The position numbers were made by a program, and so were the translations under genes. The notes under the pieces were generated by a model that saw nothing but the letters and a program-made list of their open reading frames with translations, was not told the DNA's origin and did no database searches. Below, piece by piece: positions 24,685 to 32,809 of a stretch of DNA of 64,000 bases (its first letter is position 1; each line of letters begins with the position of its first letter). The DNA comes from an uncultured Phocaeicola sp. (lineage in GTDB: Bacteria > Bacteroidota > Bacteroidia > Bacteroidales > Bacteroidaceae): positions 1 to 64,000 of the forward strand of contig CAPAOL010000014.1 in the NCBI GenBank assembly GCA_948579315.1, in the 5' to 3' direction.

Positions 24685-26073
24685 ATGAGAAAAAATTCCT
24701 TGATTGGATTTGTAATGTTAATCGTTTCAATTCCAACTTTTGCCGGAGGTCTTCTGACAAATACTAATCAACACGCTGCTTTTCTTCGTATGTTATCTCG
24801 TGGTGCTACAATTGAAATCGATGGTGCTTTGTCTAATCCTGCTGGTTTGGCTTTTTTGCCCAATGATGGTTTTTATATGGGTTTGAGTATTCAGAGTGCT
24901 TTTCAAACAAGAAATATTGATGCTAGCTTTATGACATATAGTGGTCTTGATTTAACAAACCCTACCGCTCCTGTTCCTACCGTTTCCGACAAGTATTATA
25001 GTAAATATTATGAAGGAAAGGCTGCTGCTCCCATTATTCCGAGTGTATTTGCAGCTTATAAAAAAGGTGATTGGACTATTTCCGGTTTCTTTGCAATTAC
25101 TGGTGGAGGTGGTAAAGCTTCATTTGATGACGGTTTGCCAATGTTTGAGTCGGTGGCTATGGCAGGTATCTTTCAGGAAAGTTTAAAAAAACATTTAACT
25201 TCTGGTGGAAAGAGCCCTATCGTTACTCCTGGTATGTATGACATTAGCACTGCTATGGATGGCAAGCAATATATCTATGCATTACAATTAGGGTTATCCT
25301 ATAAAATAAATGATTGGCTTTCTGCTTTTGCGGGAGGACGCATGAATTATTTTACTGGTGGTTATGTGGGCTTTTTGGATGCTAAAATGAAAGCAGACTT
25401 AGGAGGAGCCGACTTGATGCATTTGGCTTTAGACTGTGATCAGACAGGTTGGGGATTCACTCCCGTTATTGGTGTGGATGCTAAGTTGGGTAAATTGAAT
25501 ATTGGTGCTAAGTATGAATTCAAGACTAATCTTAATATAGAAAACAATACAAAAAAAATTGAAGCTTCTGTAGAGACGGATGCACTGGCACCTTTCAAGC
25601 ACGGTGTGAACACTCCTAACGATATACCTTCCATGCTTTCAGTTGCAGCTGCTTATGAATTTCTACCTGTACTGCGTGCATCTGTAGAATACCATTTCTA
25701 TGATGACAAAAAAGCAGGAATGGCTGATGGAAAGCAGAAGTATTTGACAAAGGGAACAAACGAATATCTGATGGGAGTCGAATGGGACATAATTAAACGA
25801 TTGACTTTAAGTTGTGGTGGTCAGATTACGGATTATGGATTGTCTGACAACTTCCAAAGTGATACTAGTTTCTCCTGTGATTCTTATTCAATAGGTGTGG
25901 GTGCAAAATTGATGTTGAGTGAAAGAGCTGCTTTGAATGTAGGTTATATGTGGACTACCTATGAAGATTATACTAAAAAATCCCAAAATTACAATGGTAC
26001 AGGGATATCCGGTACTAATGTATATAGCCGTACTAATAAAGTGTTTGGTGCAAGTGTGAACTATAAGTTCTAA
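24685..26073 (+). CDS. OmpP1/FadL/TodX family outer-membrane protein
   Basis: The 462 aa protein has a signal peptide (about 1-20), an N-terminal region with GALSNPAGLAFLP matching the FadL hatch, and many alternating beta strands ending in an aromatic residue (VNYKF). The family moves hydrophobic compounds such as long-chain fatty acids across the outer membrane. The substrate here is unknown. It has its own promoter box and is ended by the hairpin repeat at 26096. Confidence 0.9.
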   Translation: MRKNSLIGFVMLIVSIPTFAGGLLTNTNQHAAFLRMLSRGATIEIDGALSNPAGLAFLPNDGFYMGLSIQSAFQTRNIDASFMTYSGLDLTNPTAPVPTVSDKYYSKYYEGKAAAPIIPSVFAAYKKGDWTISGFFAITGGGGKASFDDGLPMFESVAMAGIFQESLKKHLTSGGKSPIVTPGMYDISTAMDGKQYIYALQLGLSYKINDWLSAFAGGRMNYFTGGYVGFLDAKMKADLGGADLMHLALDCDQTGWGFTPVIGVDAKLGKLNIGAKYEFKTNLNIENNTKKIEASVETDALAPFKHGVNTPNDIPSMLSVAAAYEFLPVLRASVEYHFYDDKKAGMADGKQKYLTKGTNEYLMGVEWDIIKRLTLSCGGQITDYGLSDNFQSDTSFSCDSYSIGVGAKLMLSERAALNVGYMWTTYEDYTKKSQNYNGTGISGTNVYSRTNKVFGASVNYKF

Positions 26074-26095
26074 ATTTCTAATCCTTTATATATAG

Positions 26096-26193
26096 AAAAG
26101 AGGCTGTCTAAAAAGTCGGTTCTATCCTCATTCTCCTTCTTCCTGAAGGAGGGAAATGAGAATTACTAACGACTTTTCAGACAGCCTCTTTTT
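26096..26193. repeat. Dispersed hairpin repeat, copy 2 (bidirectional terminator)
   Basis: Arms at 26096-26118 and 26170-26193 pair with one mismatch and match the arms at 2461-2552. The centre is the reverse complement of copy 1's centre with small changes, so the copy is inserted in the opposite sense. It lies between two convergent porin genes and offers a stem plus T tract on both strands. Confidence 0.8.
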
Positions 26194-26213
26194 TGTTTTA
26201 TTATTATGCCAGT

Positions 26214-27503
26214 TTAGAAAGAATACTGCACCAGCATATTCAACCGGTTGGCATGACTTGTTGAAGAGTCGTAATTGCTTCTCCATCCTCTCAAGTATTC
26301 AACGCCTACTTGCAGATTGCTGCTTACATTCCAAAAAGCGTTAGCAACAAGATATTGACCTTTGCGGTAAGATTCCGGGTTTTCGCATGAATATCCGTTT
26401 TCAGAATAAAGTCTGGATAAACTATAAGTGCCGGATACAAAGAATTTCGGGCAAATATTGTATTGGAGTCCCGCATACCATCCCATCATTGGCAGAACCT
26501 GCATTTTTCCTTCGTCATCAGGATCGGGAACGATATCCACGTTCAGATTGCTTAAATCATTCAGATAAGAACCGATACCTTTTCCATAATTGAACTGTCC
26601 GTAAGCTTGCAACTTTTTTGTGATATTGAAAGTTGTAGATGCTTGTAGACCGAATCCGGTGGTAGAATATGCTTTATCGTATATATTGCTTGAATAAGTC
26701 ATGCTGCGAACGATGGCTCCCAATTTGATGTGACTATTGCTATTCCAGTTGAATTGTGCAGAAGCTGCAAAGTCCGGCATCCGTTGGGTGTTGATAGAAA
26801 CATTGCTATTTGTAGTGCCGTCTACTGAAGGCATTTCTATAGCTGCACCGAACTTCCAGTTTTTCAACTTATCGTACATATAACTTAATTGCGTAGTGCG
26901 GTAAAAGGTAGAACCGTTAGGACCTGCAAAGTCGATAGTAGGAGGCAAGGCTGAAAGATCCATGAATGAGCCATAGCTATATCCGATGGTGAAACCCAAA
27001 AACTGTGCATACGCATTTTGCAGTTCAAAGGTTTTTCCGTCACCGCGGAAGTTACCGGCAGTGTAAACTACGAAGTCTCCCAAATGCTTCGTACGTCCTA
27101 CCAATTTGAGGAACAGGGTGGAAGTGGTGATATCCATCTGGAATTGGTTCTTTGCAAAATTGCCGCTTCCGCATTGTGGTATCAATGCCGGATAGAAATC
27201 AACATCGTCAACAATCCCATTAAAATCATACTCTGCCGTAGCACGTACATAACCTCCGATACCGAGAGCGAATTTCCCTTTTTGGTCAGTGAGCAGGAAG
27301 CGGGGAGTGTTGGGATCGTGAAAACGCATCTGTTGGCGGTTGTTCATAATCTGTATGATTGCATCACCTGCTTTGTCTCGTGAGACAAACATGATCGAAT
27401 TAGGTTCCTCATTTTCGATAATTACTTTCTTTTGTGCCTGGGCACAGACGGGAAAAATTCCTATCCCCAGTAGCATAGCTACCATCTTAATGCTTGTTTT
27501 CAT
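26214..27503 (-). CDS. DcaP-like outer-membrane porin
   Basis: The 429 aa protein has a signal peptide (to about residue 23), a short helical region, and a beta barrel beginning at FALGIGGYVRATAEYDF, with NAYAQFLGFTIGYSYGSFMD and a terminal VQYSF strand. The motifs LPPTIDFAGPNG and RTTQLSY fit the DcaP trimeric porin family, which admits small negatively charged compounds in other bacteria. It converges with the FadL-type gene across a shared hairpin terminator. Confidence 0.85.
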   Translation of the reverse strand: MKTSIKMVAMLLGIGIFPVCAQAQKKVIIENEEPNSIMFVSRDKAGDAIIQIMNNRQQMRFHDPNTPRFLLTDQKGKFALGIGGYVRATAEYDFNGIVDDVDFYPALIPQCGSGNFAKNQFQMDITTSTLFLKLVGRTKHLGDFVVYTAGNFRGDGKTFELQNAYAQFLGFTIGYSYGSFMDLSALPPTIDFAGPNGSTFYRTTQLSYMYDKLKNWKFGAAIEMPSVDGTTNSNVSINTQRMPDFAASAQFNWNSNSHIKLGAIVRSMTYSSNIYDKAYSTTGFGLQASTTFNITKKLQAYGQFNYGKGIGSYLNDLSNLNVDIVPDPDDEGKMQVLPMMGWYAGLQYNICPKFFVSGTYSLSRLYSENGYSCENPESYRKGQYLVANAFWNVSSNLQVGVEYLRGWRSNYDSSTSHANRLNMLVQYSF

Positions 27504-27666
27504 TATAAGTTAAGTTTTAGGTGAATGCCCAAAGAACAACTAACAAAAGAAATGGTTGAGAGCTCCGAAGGAAAAATAGCCAAACTTATCGGAAGAATTG
27601 CTATTTATATTTGTTCTAAAAAAGCGGATCTTTGTATTATAGTAATTAGATAAAAGAAATACCGTG

Positions 27667-28170
27667 ATGGGAAAAGTAGAATTTACTCAAGGAATATTAG
27701 ATATACAATCAGATTTACAACGCTTTGCGTATAAATTGACGGCAGATCGTGATTCTGCCAAAGATTTGGTTCAGGATTGTGTATTACAAGCATTGGATAA
27801 TCATGAGAAGTTTGCATATAGTAAGAACCTCAAAGGATGGATGTACACACTTATGCGCAATATTTTTGTGAATAATTATCGTCGTACGGTTCGTGAAATG
27901 AATATCATAGATGATACCTATTCTATCCATCAGCAGCACATGATTGAAGATGAAGATGGTGACAAGTTTGAATTGGCTTATGATATGAAGCAATTGTATC
28001 GTGTATTACATTCCATTCCTGACGATATGAAAGTACCCTTTCAGATGTTTGTCGCCGGATTTAAGTATAGAGAAATTGCCGAGAAACTAGGACTGCCGAT
28101 AGGAACGGTGAAAAGCCGTTTGTTCTTCATCCGTAAGCGGTTGAAAGAAGAACTGAAAGAATTTTCCTGA
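27667..28170 (+). CDS. RNA polymerase ECF-type sigma factor
   Basis: The 167 aa protein has sigma region 2 (about 15-80, DSAKDLVQDCVLQAL and LKGWMYTLMRNIFVNNYRR) and region 4 (about 110-165, FQMFVAGFKYREIAEKLGLPIGTVKSRLFFIRKRL). It is a group IV sigma factor. A GTG one codon upstream of the ATG is an alternative start. No anti-sigma gene lies next to it; the next gene is convergent, so this looks like an orphan ECF factor. The target genes are not known. Confidence 0.92.
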   Translation: MGKVEFTQGILDIQSDLQRFAYKLTADRDSAKDLVQDCVLQALDNHEKFAYSKNLKGWMYTLMRNIFVNNYRRTVREMNIIDDTYSIHQQHMIEDEDGDKFELAYDMKQLYRVLHSIPDDMKVPFQMFVAGFKYREIAEKLGLPIGTVKSRLFFIRKRLKEELKEFS

Positions 28171-28212
28171 TATGATTTTTGATTAAGCGATATGTTCTTT
28201 AAGATGGATAGA

Positions 28213-28253
28213 TGAGCCTTCCAGCCATAGACGACAACTGGCTGGAAGGCTCA
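28213..28253. terminator. Bidirectional terminator
   Basis: TGAGCCTTCCAGCCA (28213-28227) pairs perfectly with 28239-28253, followed by TGTTTTA on the plus strand. It lies between the sigma factor gene and the convergent coiled-coil gene. Confidence 0.8.
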
Positions 28254-28263
28254 TGTTTTACTG

Positions 28264-28548
28264 TTAATCCAGCATTTCTTGTACTCTGTGTTTAGCTTTT
28301 TGAGCAGTCTCTTGTACGGTATGGGCTGCTTCTGTAGCTTTTTCTTTCACAGTGTTAGTCGCTTCTGTTGCTTTTTCCTGAGCAACATGTGCGGCATGCT
28401 GTACTTTCTTTTTCAAACTTTCACCCGAATGTGAACTTGCTTCGGCACCTCTTTCTTTAGCCTCTTCAGCTCTTTGTTCAGCAAGCCGGGCATTTTCTTT
28501 TGCCTGCATTGCTGCTTCTTTTACGTCTTTTTTAAATTGATGTTCCAT
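28264..28548 (-). CDS. Small Ala/Glu/Lys-rich coiled-coil protein
   Basis: The 94 aa product is almost entirely charged amphipathic helix, with repeats of the form EKATEA and HTVQETAQKA spaced about 11 residues, as in late-embryogenesis-abundant and YtxH-like stress proteins. It has no signal or membrane segment. A role in protection of protein or membranes under stress would fit such repeats, but this is inference. It has its own coding start after an AT-rich leader. Confidence 0.7.
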   Translation of the reverse strand: MEHQFKKDVKEAAMQAKENARLAEQRAEEAKERGAEASSHSGESLKKKVQHAAHVAQEKATEATNTVKEKATEAAHTVQETAQKAKHRVQEMLD

Positions 28549-28697
28549 GATTTGGTCTTTTAGTTAAACATGGATTTTAAACACATGACTACCTGAAAAA
28601 GATTCTTCAATTAGAGAATTTTCATTCTTTTTTGTTCATCCAAATATTTGTTAGGTAACTATATAGTATAGGTCAATTTAAAGCATATATCGTTTTT

Positions 28698-28729
28698 TTT
28701 GTTTTTTCATTGTTTTTCCTATACCTTTG
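28698..28729 (+). promoter_or_regulatory. Promoter of the queuosine precursor transporter operon
   Basis: TTTG at 28698-28701 and TACCTTTG at 28722-28729, spaced 20 bp. The transcript would begin near 28735, leaving about 70 bases of leader that contain the riboswitch candidate. Confidence 0.75.
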
Positions 28730-28772
28730 CAGCGCAAAAGAATAAAAGACGTATGATGCCGTGGATAGCGGT

Positions 28773-28805
28773 CGTGTATTCTAGAACACCACGTAAAAAA
28801 CAGGA
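28773..28805 (+). promoter_or_regulatory. preQ1-I type riboswitch candidate
   Basis: A short stem CGTG/CACG (28773-28776 with 28790-28793) encloses TTCTAG..ACAC, followed at once by TAAAAAAC and AGGA. The known B. subtilis preQ1-I aptamer has the same order: stem, UUCUAG..ACAC, stem, UAAAAAAC. Here UUCU (28779-28782) can pair with AGGA (28802-28805), the Shine-Dalgarno of the downstream gene, as the pseudoknot helix P2. That predicts that bound preQ1 blocks translation of the transporter. The downstream genes are all for queuosine, which supports the call. The stem is only four base pairs, which is short. Confidence 0.72.
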
Positions 28806-28808
28806 ATT

Positions 28809-29489
28809 ATGAAAGAAAAAGTATCTGTACCCTTTATGCTGCTGGGTATTCTCTTTAATGTTTGCCTCATTGCAGCCAATCTTCTTGAAACGAAAGTAAT
28901 CCAGATCGGTAGTTTGACCGTGACAGCCGGATTATTGGTTTTTCCTATTTCTTATATTATAAATGACTGTATCGCCGAGGTTTGGGGATTCAAAAAAGCG
29001 CGCCTTATCATTTGGAGTGGTTTTGCCATGAACTTCTTTGTGGTCGCTCTTGGGTTGATAGCTGTTGCCATTCCTGCTGCTCCTTTTTGGGAAGGCGAGG
29101 AGCATTTTGATTTTGTGTTTGGTATGGCTCCCCGTATTGTGGCTGCCAGTCTGATGGCCTTTTTGGTAGGTTCGTTTCTCAATGCGTATGTGATGAGTAA
29201 AATGAAAGTTGCCAGTCAGGGACGTAACTTTTCAGCCCGTGCCATTTGGTCGACTGTAGTGGGGGAGACTGCCGATTCGTTGATTTTCTTCCCGGTAGCT
29301 TTTGGAGGTATCATTGCCTGGAAAGAACTGCTTGTCATGATGGGGATTCAGATTCTATTGAAATCCTTGTATGAAGTGATGATTCTTCCGGTAACGATCC
29401 GTGTGGTGAAAGCAATCAAAAAAATAGACGGTAGCGATGTTTACGACACCAATATCTCTTATAATGTGTTGAAAGTCAAAGATATTTAA
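28809..29489 (+). CDS. yhhQ: Queuosine precursor transporter
   Basis: The 226 aa membrane protein has about six hydrophobic helices and belongs to the YhhQ/VUT family, which imports queuosine precursors such as preQ0 or preQ1. Marks are FPISYIINDCIAEVWGFKKAR near residue 50, and GETADSLIFFPVAFGG. It is preceded by the preQ1-I type element and followed eight bases later by queC, so both salvage and synthesis can feed the pathway. Start and Shine-Dalgarno AGGA fit the riboswitch. Confidence 0.93.
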   Translation: MKEKVSVPFMLLGILFNVCLIAANLLETKVIQIGSLTVTAGLLVFPISYIINDCIAEVWGFKKARLIIWSGFAMNFFVVALGLIAVAIPAAPFWEGEEHFDFVFGMAPRIVAASLMAFLVGSFLNAYVMSKMKVASQGRNFSARAIWSTVVGETADSLIFFPVAFGGIIAWKELLVMMGIQILLKSLYEVMILPVTIRVVKAIKKIDGSDVYDTNISYNVLKVKDI

Positions 29490-29497
29490 TATAGAAT

Positions 29498-30157
29498 ATG
29501 AATAGAGAAGCAGCATTAGTTGTGTTTAGTGGCGGGCAGGATTCTACCACTTGCTTGTTTTGGGCAAAACGCAATTTTAAAAAAGTATATGCCTTGAGTT
29601 TTCTGTACGGTCAGAAGCATCAGAAAGAAGTGGAATTTGCGCGGGAGATAGCCCGGAAAGCGGAAGTGGAATTTGATGTGATGGATGTTTCCTTCATCGG
29701 ACAGTTAGGCCATAATTCATTGACCGATACTACCATGGTGATGGATCAGGAAAAGCCGGCAGATAGTGTTCCCAATACATTTGTTCCGGGACGTAACCTG
29801 TTCTTTTTGAGTATTGCGGCTGTATATGCCCGTGAACGTGGTATTAATCATTTGGTAACGGGGGTTTCTCAAACGGATTTCAGCGGTTATCCCGATTGTA
29901 GGGATGCGTTTATCAAGTCTCTCAATGTGACTCTCAATCTGGCTATGGATGAACAGTTTGTGATTCATACTCCTTTGATGTGGATTGATAAAGCAGAGAC
30001 ATGGGCGTTGGCCGACAAATTGGGAGTGATGGAACTGATTCGTACCGAGACTTTGACATGCTATAATGGTGTTCAAGGAGATGGCTGCGGACATTGCCCG
30101 GCTTGTACGTTACGCCGGGAAGGATTGGAGAAGTATTTAAAAAGTAAGAATCAATAA
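29498..30157 (+). CDS. queC: 7-cyano-7-deazaguanine synthase
   Basis: QueC makes preQ0 from 7-carboxy-7-deazaguanine with ATP and ammonia. The 219 aa carry the PP-loop FSGGQDSTT near residue 9, GVSQTDFSGYPDCR, and the zinc-binding C-terminal cluster CYNGVQGDGCGHCPAC. It follows the transporter by eight bases. queF, the next step, lies 567 bp downstream in the same direction. Confidence 0.96.
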   Translation: MNREAALVVFSGGQDSTTCLFWAKRNFKKVYALSFLYGQKHQKEVEFAREIARKAEVEFDVMDVSFIGQLGHNSLTDTTMVMDQEKPADSVPNTFVPGRNLFFLSIAAVYARERGINHLVTGVSQTDFSGYPDCRDAFIKSLNVTLNLAMDEQFVIHTPLMWIDKAETWALADKLGVMELIRTETLTCYNGVQGDGCGHCPACTLRREGLEKYLKSKNQ

Positions 30158-30184
30158 TATCTCTACATAGAGATTAAAATGCAT

Positions 30185-30305
30185 TTTTTGCTGTCATCTG
30201 TCACATTGTTGTTGTTAAATGGTTGATTATAAAATAAATACTTTGTGACAGCAAGTGGTGACAGCAACAAAACTTGATATTTTGCTGTCACATCTATTGT
30301 CACCG
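30185..30305. repeat. Clustered TTGCTGTCA / TGACAGCAA inverted repeats
   Basis: Three blocks built on TTTGCTGTCA or its complement lie at 30187-30204 (minus sense), 30243-30270 (plus sense, with two TGACAGCAA) and 30279-30303 (minus sense). The middle block can pair with either neighbour, so two mutually exclusive hairpins are possible. Function unknown; it sits in the queC-queF gap. Confidence 0.6.
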
Positions 30306-30364
30306 GTAAGTTTCAATTCATAGAAGATTATAGCTTCTGCCTGGGAATGTATTGGCTTAGTTTA

Positions 30365-30536
30365 GTTTCAGCAGCTTGAAACTAAAGTTCCAACGGTAGG
30401 AAACTAGAGTTTCAACGGTAGGAAACTAAAGTTTCTGTTACTTGAAACTATTAGTTCCAAGGCATGAAACACTTGGTTTCTCGGTGTGAAACACTTTGTT
30501 TCAAGGCATGAAACTCTTTGTTTCAGGCAATGAAAC
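30365..30536. repeat. Array B: eight GTTTC-GAAAC palindromes, period 22 bp
   Basis: Eight units of 17-18 bp, GTTTC or GTTCC, six to eight free bases, then GAAAC, start at 30365, 30387, 30409, 30431, 30454, 30476, 30498 and 30520. Spacers are TAAA, TAGA, TAAA, TATTA, ACTTG, ACTTT and TCTTT. The arms are conserved while the loops vary. It fills part of the 567-bp gap between queC and queF; from 30537 to 30724 the gap has GGTGA/TTTCACC-rich repeats but no coding sequence I can support. Confidence 0.9.
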
Positions 30537-30724
30537 AAACTGTAACAAGTAAGCTGCGGATAAAGCAGCCGTGGGTTAAGATTTGGTGATGATAGGTGAT
30601 AGGTTGTGAAATGAGTCTTTCACCACTGAAACGTCGATGAATAGGGCGTTTGAGACTGGCGGTGAAAGGTGAAAGAGGAAATGTGTTTTTTTATCTAGGA
30701 TAGAGATTATAGGTAACGAGTACA

Positions 30725-31180
30725 ATGACAGAATTAAAAGACCAACTTTCCTTATTAGGAAGAAAGACCGAGTATAAGCAAGATTATGCTCCTGAAGTAT
30801 TGGAAGCTTTTGATAATAAGCATCCTGAAAATGACTATTGGGTACGTTTTAACTGCCCGGAGTTCACAAGTCTGTGTCCTATCACAGGGCAACCGGATTT
30901 TGCTGAAATACGTATCAGCTACATTCCTGATATAAAAATGGTAGAAAGCAAAAGTTTGAAACTATACCTTTTCAGTTTCCGCAGTCATGGTGCTTTTCAT
31001 GAGGATTGCGTAAATATCATTATGAAGGATCTTATAACACTGATGAATCCCAAATATATTGAAGTAACAGGTATCTTTACTCCTCGTGGCGGTATTTCTA
31101 TCTATCCATACGCCAATTACGGTCGTCCGGGAACAAAATTCGAGCAGATGGCGGAACATCGCTTGATGAATCGGGAATAA
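30725..31180 (+). CDS. queF: preQ1 synthase (NADPH-dependent nitrile reductase)
   Basis: QueF reduces the nitrile of preQ0 to preQ1 with NADPH. The 151 aa protein is the single-domain type I form. It has the catalytic Cys in SLCPITGQPD and the QueF motif ESKSLKLYLFSFR. It completes the set with the transporter and queC, though a gap full of repeats separates it from them; a distinct promoter was not certain. The HD-domain gene follows 37 bases later. Confidence 0.95.
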   Translation: MTELKDQLSLLGRKTEYKQDYAPEVLEAFDNKHPENDYWVRFNCPEFTSLCPITGQPDFAEIRISYIPDIKMVESKSLKLYLFSFRSHGAFHEDCVNIIMKDLITLMNPKYIEVTGIFTPRGGISIYPYANYGRPGTKFEQMAEHRLMNRE

Positions 31181-31217
31181 TATAAATAAAAGAATTCACT
31201 AGCTAAAAAAATCGAAT

Positions 31218-31859
31218 ATGACTCATCATGTGCCTGCTGAATTACAAAACTATGTTCGGCAAAGTATTATTCCTCAATACACAAACTTTGATAAAGCGCA
31301 TCAAATTGACCATGTAGAAAAGGTAATTGAGGAAAGTCTGAAATTAGCGACGCATTATGAAGTCGATTATTCGATGGTTTATGTCATCGCTGCTTATCAT
31401 GACCTGGGGTTGTATGAAGGACGTGAATTTCATCATATAACCTCCGGCAAAGTGTTGCTAGCCGACGAAACTTTGCGGCGTTGGTTTACGGATGAGCAGC
31501 TGTTGCAGATGAAAGAGGCGATAGAAGATCATCGGGCTTCCAATAAACAGGCTCCCAGAACAATCTATGGAATGATTGTTGCCGAGGCTGACCGAATTAT
31601 TGATCCCGAAGTCACTTTACGCCGTACCGTACAATATGGGCTGTCTCATTATCCGGAGATGGATAAAGAAGAGCAATATGCCCGTTTTCGGAAACATCTA
31701 ACTGAAAAATATGCAGAAGGAGGGTATCTGACGTTATGGATACCCCAATCGGATAATGCCGGACGGTTGGCAGAACTTCGTCAACTAATTGCGGATGAAA
31801 AAAAACTTTGTAGAGTTTTTAATAAAATCTATGAAGAAGAGAATAATACAGTTTTGTGA
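31218..31859 (+). CDS. HD-domain phosphohydrolase
   Basis: The 213 aa protein has the metal-binding HD order: HQIDHVEKV near residue 28, the doublet HD in AAYHDLGLYEG, HHITSGK, and EADRI. HD proteins of this size act on nucleotides or related phosphates; the substrate is unknown. It lies 37 bases downstream of queF on the same strand and may share its transcript. Confidence 0.85.
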   Translation: MTHHVPAELQNYVRQSIIPQYTNFDKAHQIDHVEKVIEESLKLATHYEVDYSMVYVIAAYHDLGLYEGREFHHITSGKVLLADETLRRWFTDEQLLQMKEAIEDHRASNKQAPRTIYGMIVAEADRIIDPEVTLRRTVQYGLSHYPEMDKEEQYARFRKHLTEKYAEGGYLTLWIPQSDNAGRLAELRQLIADEKKLCRVFNKIYEEENNTVL

Positions 31860-31899
31860 AATATAGCTGTTAGCTTGCGTTCGATTCATTTTTTATTTT

Positions 31900-31907
31900 T
31901 ATCTTTG
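31900..31907 (+). promoter_or_regulatory. -7 box of the toxin-antitoxin pair
   Basis: TATCTTTG on the plus strand, 29 bases before the ATG at 31937. Confidence 0.5.
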
Positions 31908-31936
31908 TCATATTAAGGATTGCAATACGATAGATA

Positions 31937-32236
31937 ATGGAAGAATATATTACTCGATTTTCAACATATCTTTTTTGGGATGTCAATAAAGATGATTTGG
32001 ATATGGAGAAGCATTCACAATATATAATAAAGAGAGTGCTTGAATATGGTATGTTGCAAGATTGGAATATTGTAAAACAATATTATGGACTTGGGAGAAT
32101 CGTCGAAATAGCTAAGGGGTTTCGTGAATTGGAGCCTCGGGCTTTAGCTTATCTTTCTGCCATTTCACAAACTCCTAAAGAACAATTTAGATGTTACACT
32201 TATCAACGGTCGAATCCACAACACTGGAACTTTTAA
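31937..32236 (+). CDS. DUF6922-like protein, probable antitoxin of AbiEii pair
   Basis: The 99 aa protein resembles DUF6922 proteins that precede AbiEii-type nucleotidyltransferases in Bacteroidota (TYLFWDV near the start, and KRVLEYG followed by DW and IVEIAKGFRELEP). The family is not biochemically assigned as far as I know; its place suggests an antitoxin or DNA-binding partner. Its last 46 bases overlap the toxin gene in another frame, so the two are surely co-expressed. The pair is AT-rich compared with its flanks, which suits acquisition. Confidence 0.75.
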   Translation: MEEYITRFSTYLFWDVNKDDLDMEKHSQYIIKRVLEYGMLQDWNIVKQYYGLGRIVEIAKGFRELEPRALAYLSAISQTPKEQFRCYTYQRSNPQHWNF

Positions 32237-32790
32237 AAAAGTTGCAACAGTTGCCTGTACTTTGTAATACTCGTCTAGTCGGTGGTACTGCATTAGCTTT
32301 GCAATTAGGACATCGAAAGTCGGTCGATTTGGATTTTTTTGGTCAGATTAATGTAGATTCTCAAGATTTGAAGGAAGCTTTGCGAACACTTGGGACACTG
32401 ACTATCTTAAATGATTCTAAGAATATACACATTTACGTATTGAATGAGGTTAAAATAGATATCGTGAACTATACTTATCCTTGGCTTGAGGATGTCGTAT
32501 ATAAAGATGGGATACGTTTGGCAAGTCCTAGAGATATTGCGGCAATGAAAATTACTGCTATTGAAGGGAGAGGTACTAAAAAAGATTTTGTAGATATTTA
32601 CTTTTTGTTGAAAAAGTATTCATTGAAAAATCTATTGGATTTCTATTCTCAGAAATATCCTGACTCATCTTCTTTTATGGCTATGAAAAGTTTAGCTTAT
32701 TTTGAAGATGCGGAGGAGGAGCCAATGCCTTATATGTTTGTGGATGTATCTTGGGACGAAATTAAAAAGTCTATTTTGTCTCGTTTATAA
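32191..32790 (+). CDS. AbiEii/AbiGii-family nucleotidyltransferase toxin
   Basis: The 199 aa protein carries the nucleotidyltransferase signature LVGGTALALQLGHRKSVDLDFF (residues about 28-49), with GG and the D-x-D metal ligands, and the downstream LASPRDIAAMKITAIEGRGTKKDFVDIY motif typical of AbiEii toxins. Relatives such as MenA and AbiEii block growth by adding nucleotides to tRNA, and some defend against phage. The start MLHLSTVE lies inside the upstream gene. Whether this pair is active is not shown by sequence. Confidence 0.88.
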   Translation: MLHLSTVESTTLELLKKLQQLPVLCNTRLVGGTALALQLGHRKSVDLDFFGQINVDSQDLKEALRTLGTLTILNDSKNIHIYVLNEVKIDIVNYTYPWLEDVVYKDGIRLASPRDIAAMKITAIEGRGTKKDFVDIYFLLKKYSLKNLLDFYSQKYPDSSSFMAMKSLAYFEDAEEEPMPYMFVDVSWDEIKKSILSRL

Positions 32791-32809
32791 TAGTATATGA
32801 GATAAGTTA

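Noticed and set aside
30365..30536. Possible CRISPR or integron array
   Set aside because: Spacers are only 4-5 bases and nearly alike; no integrase or cas gene nearby.
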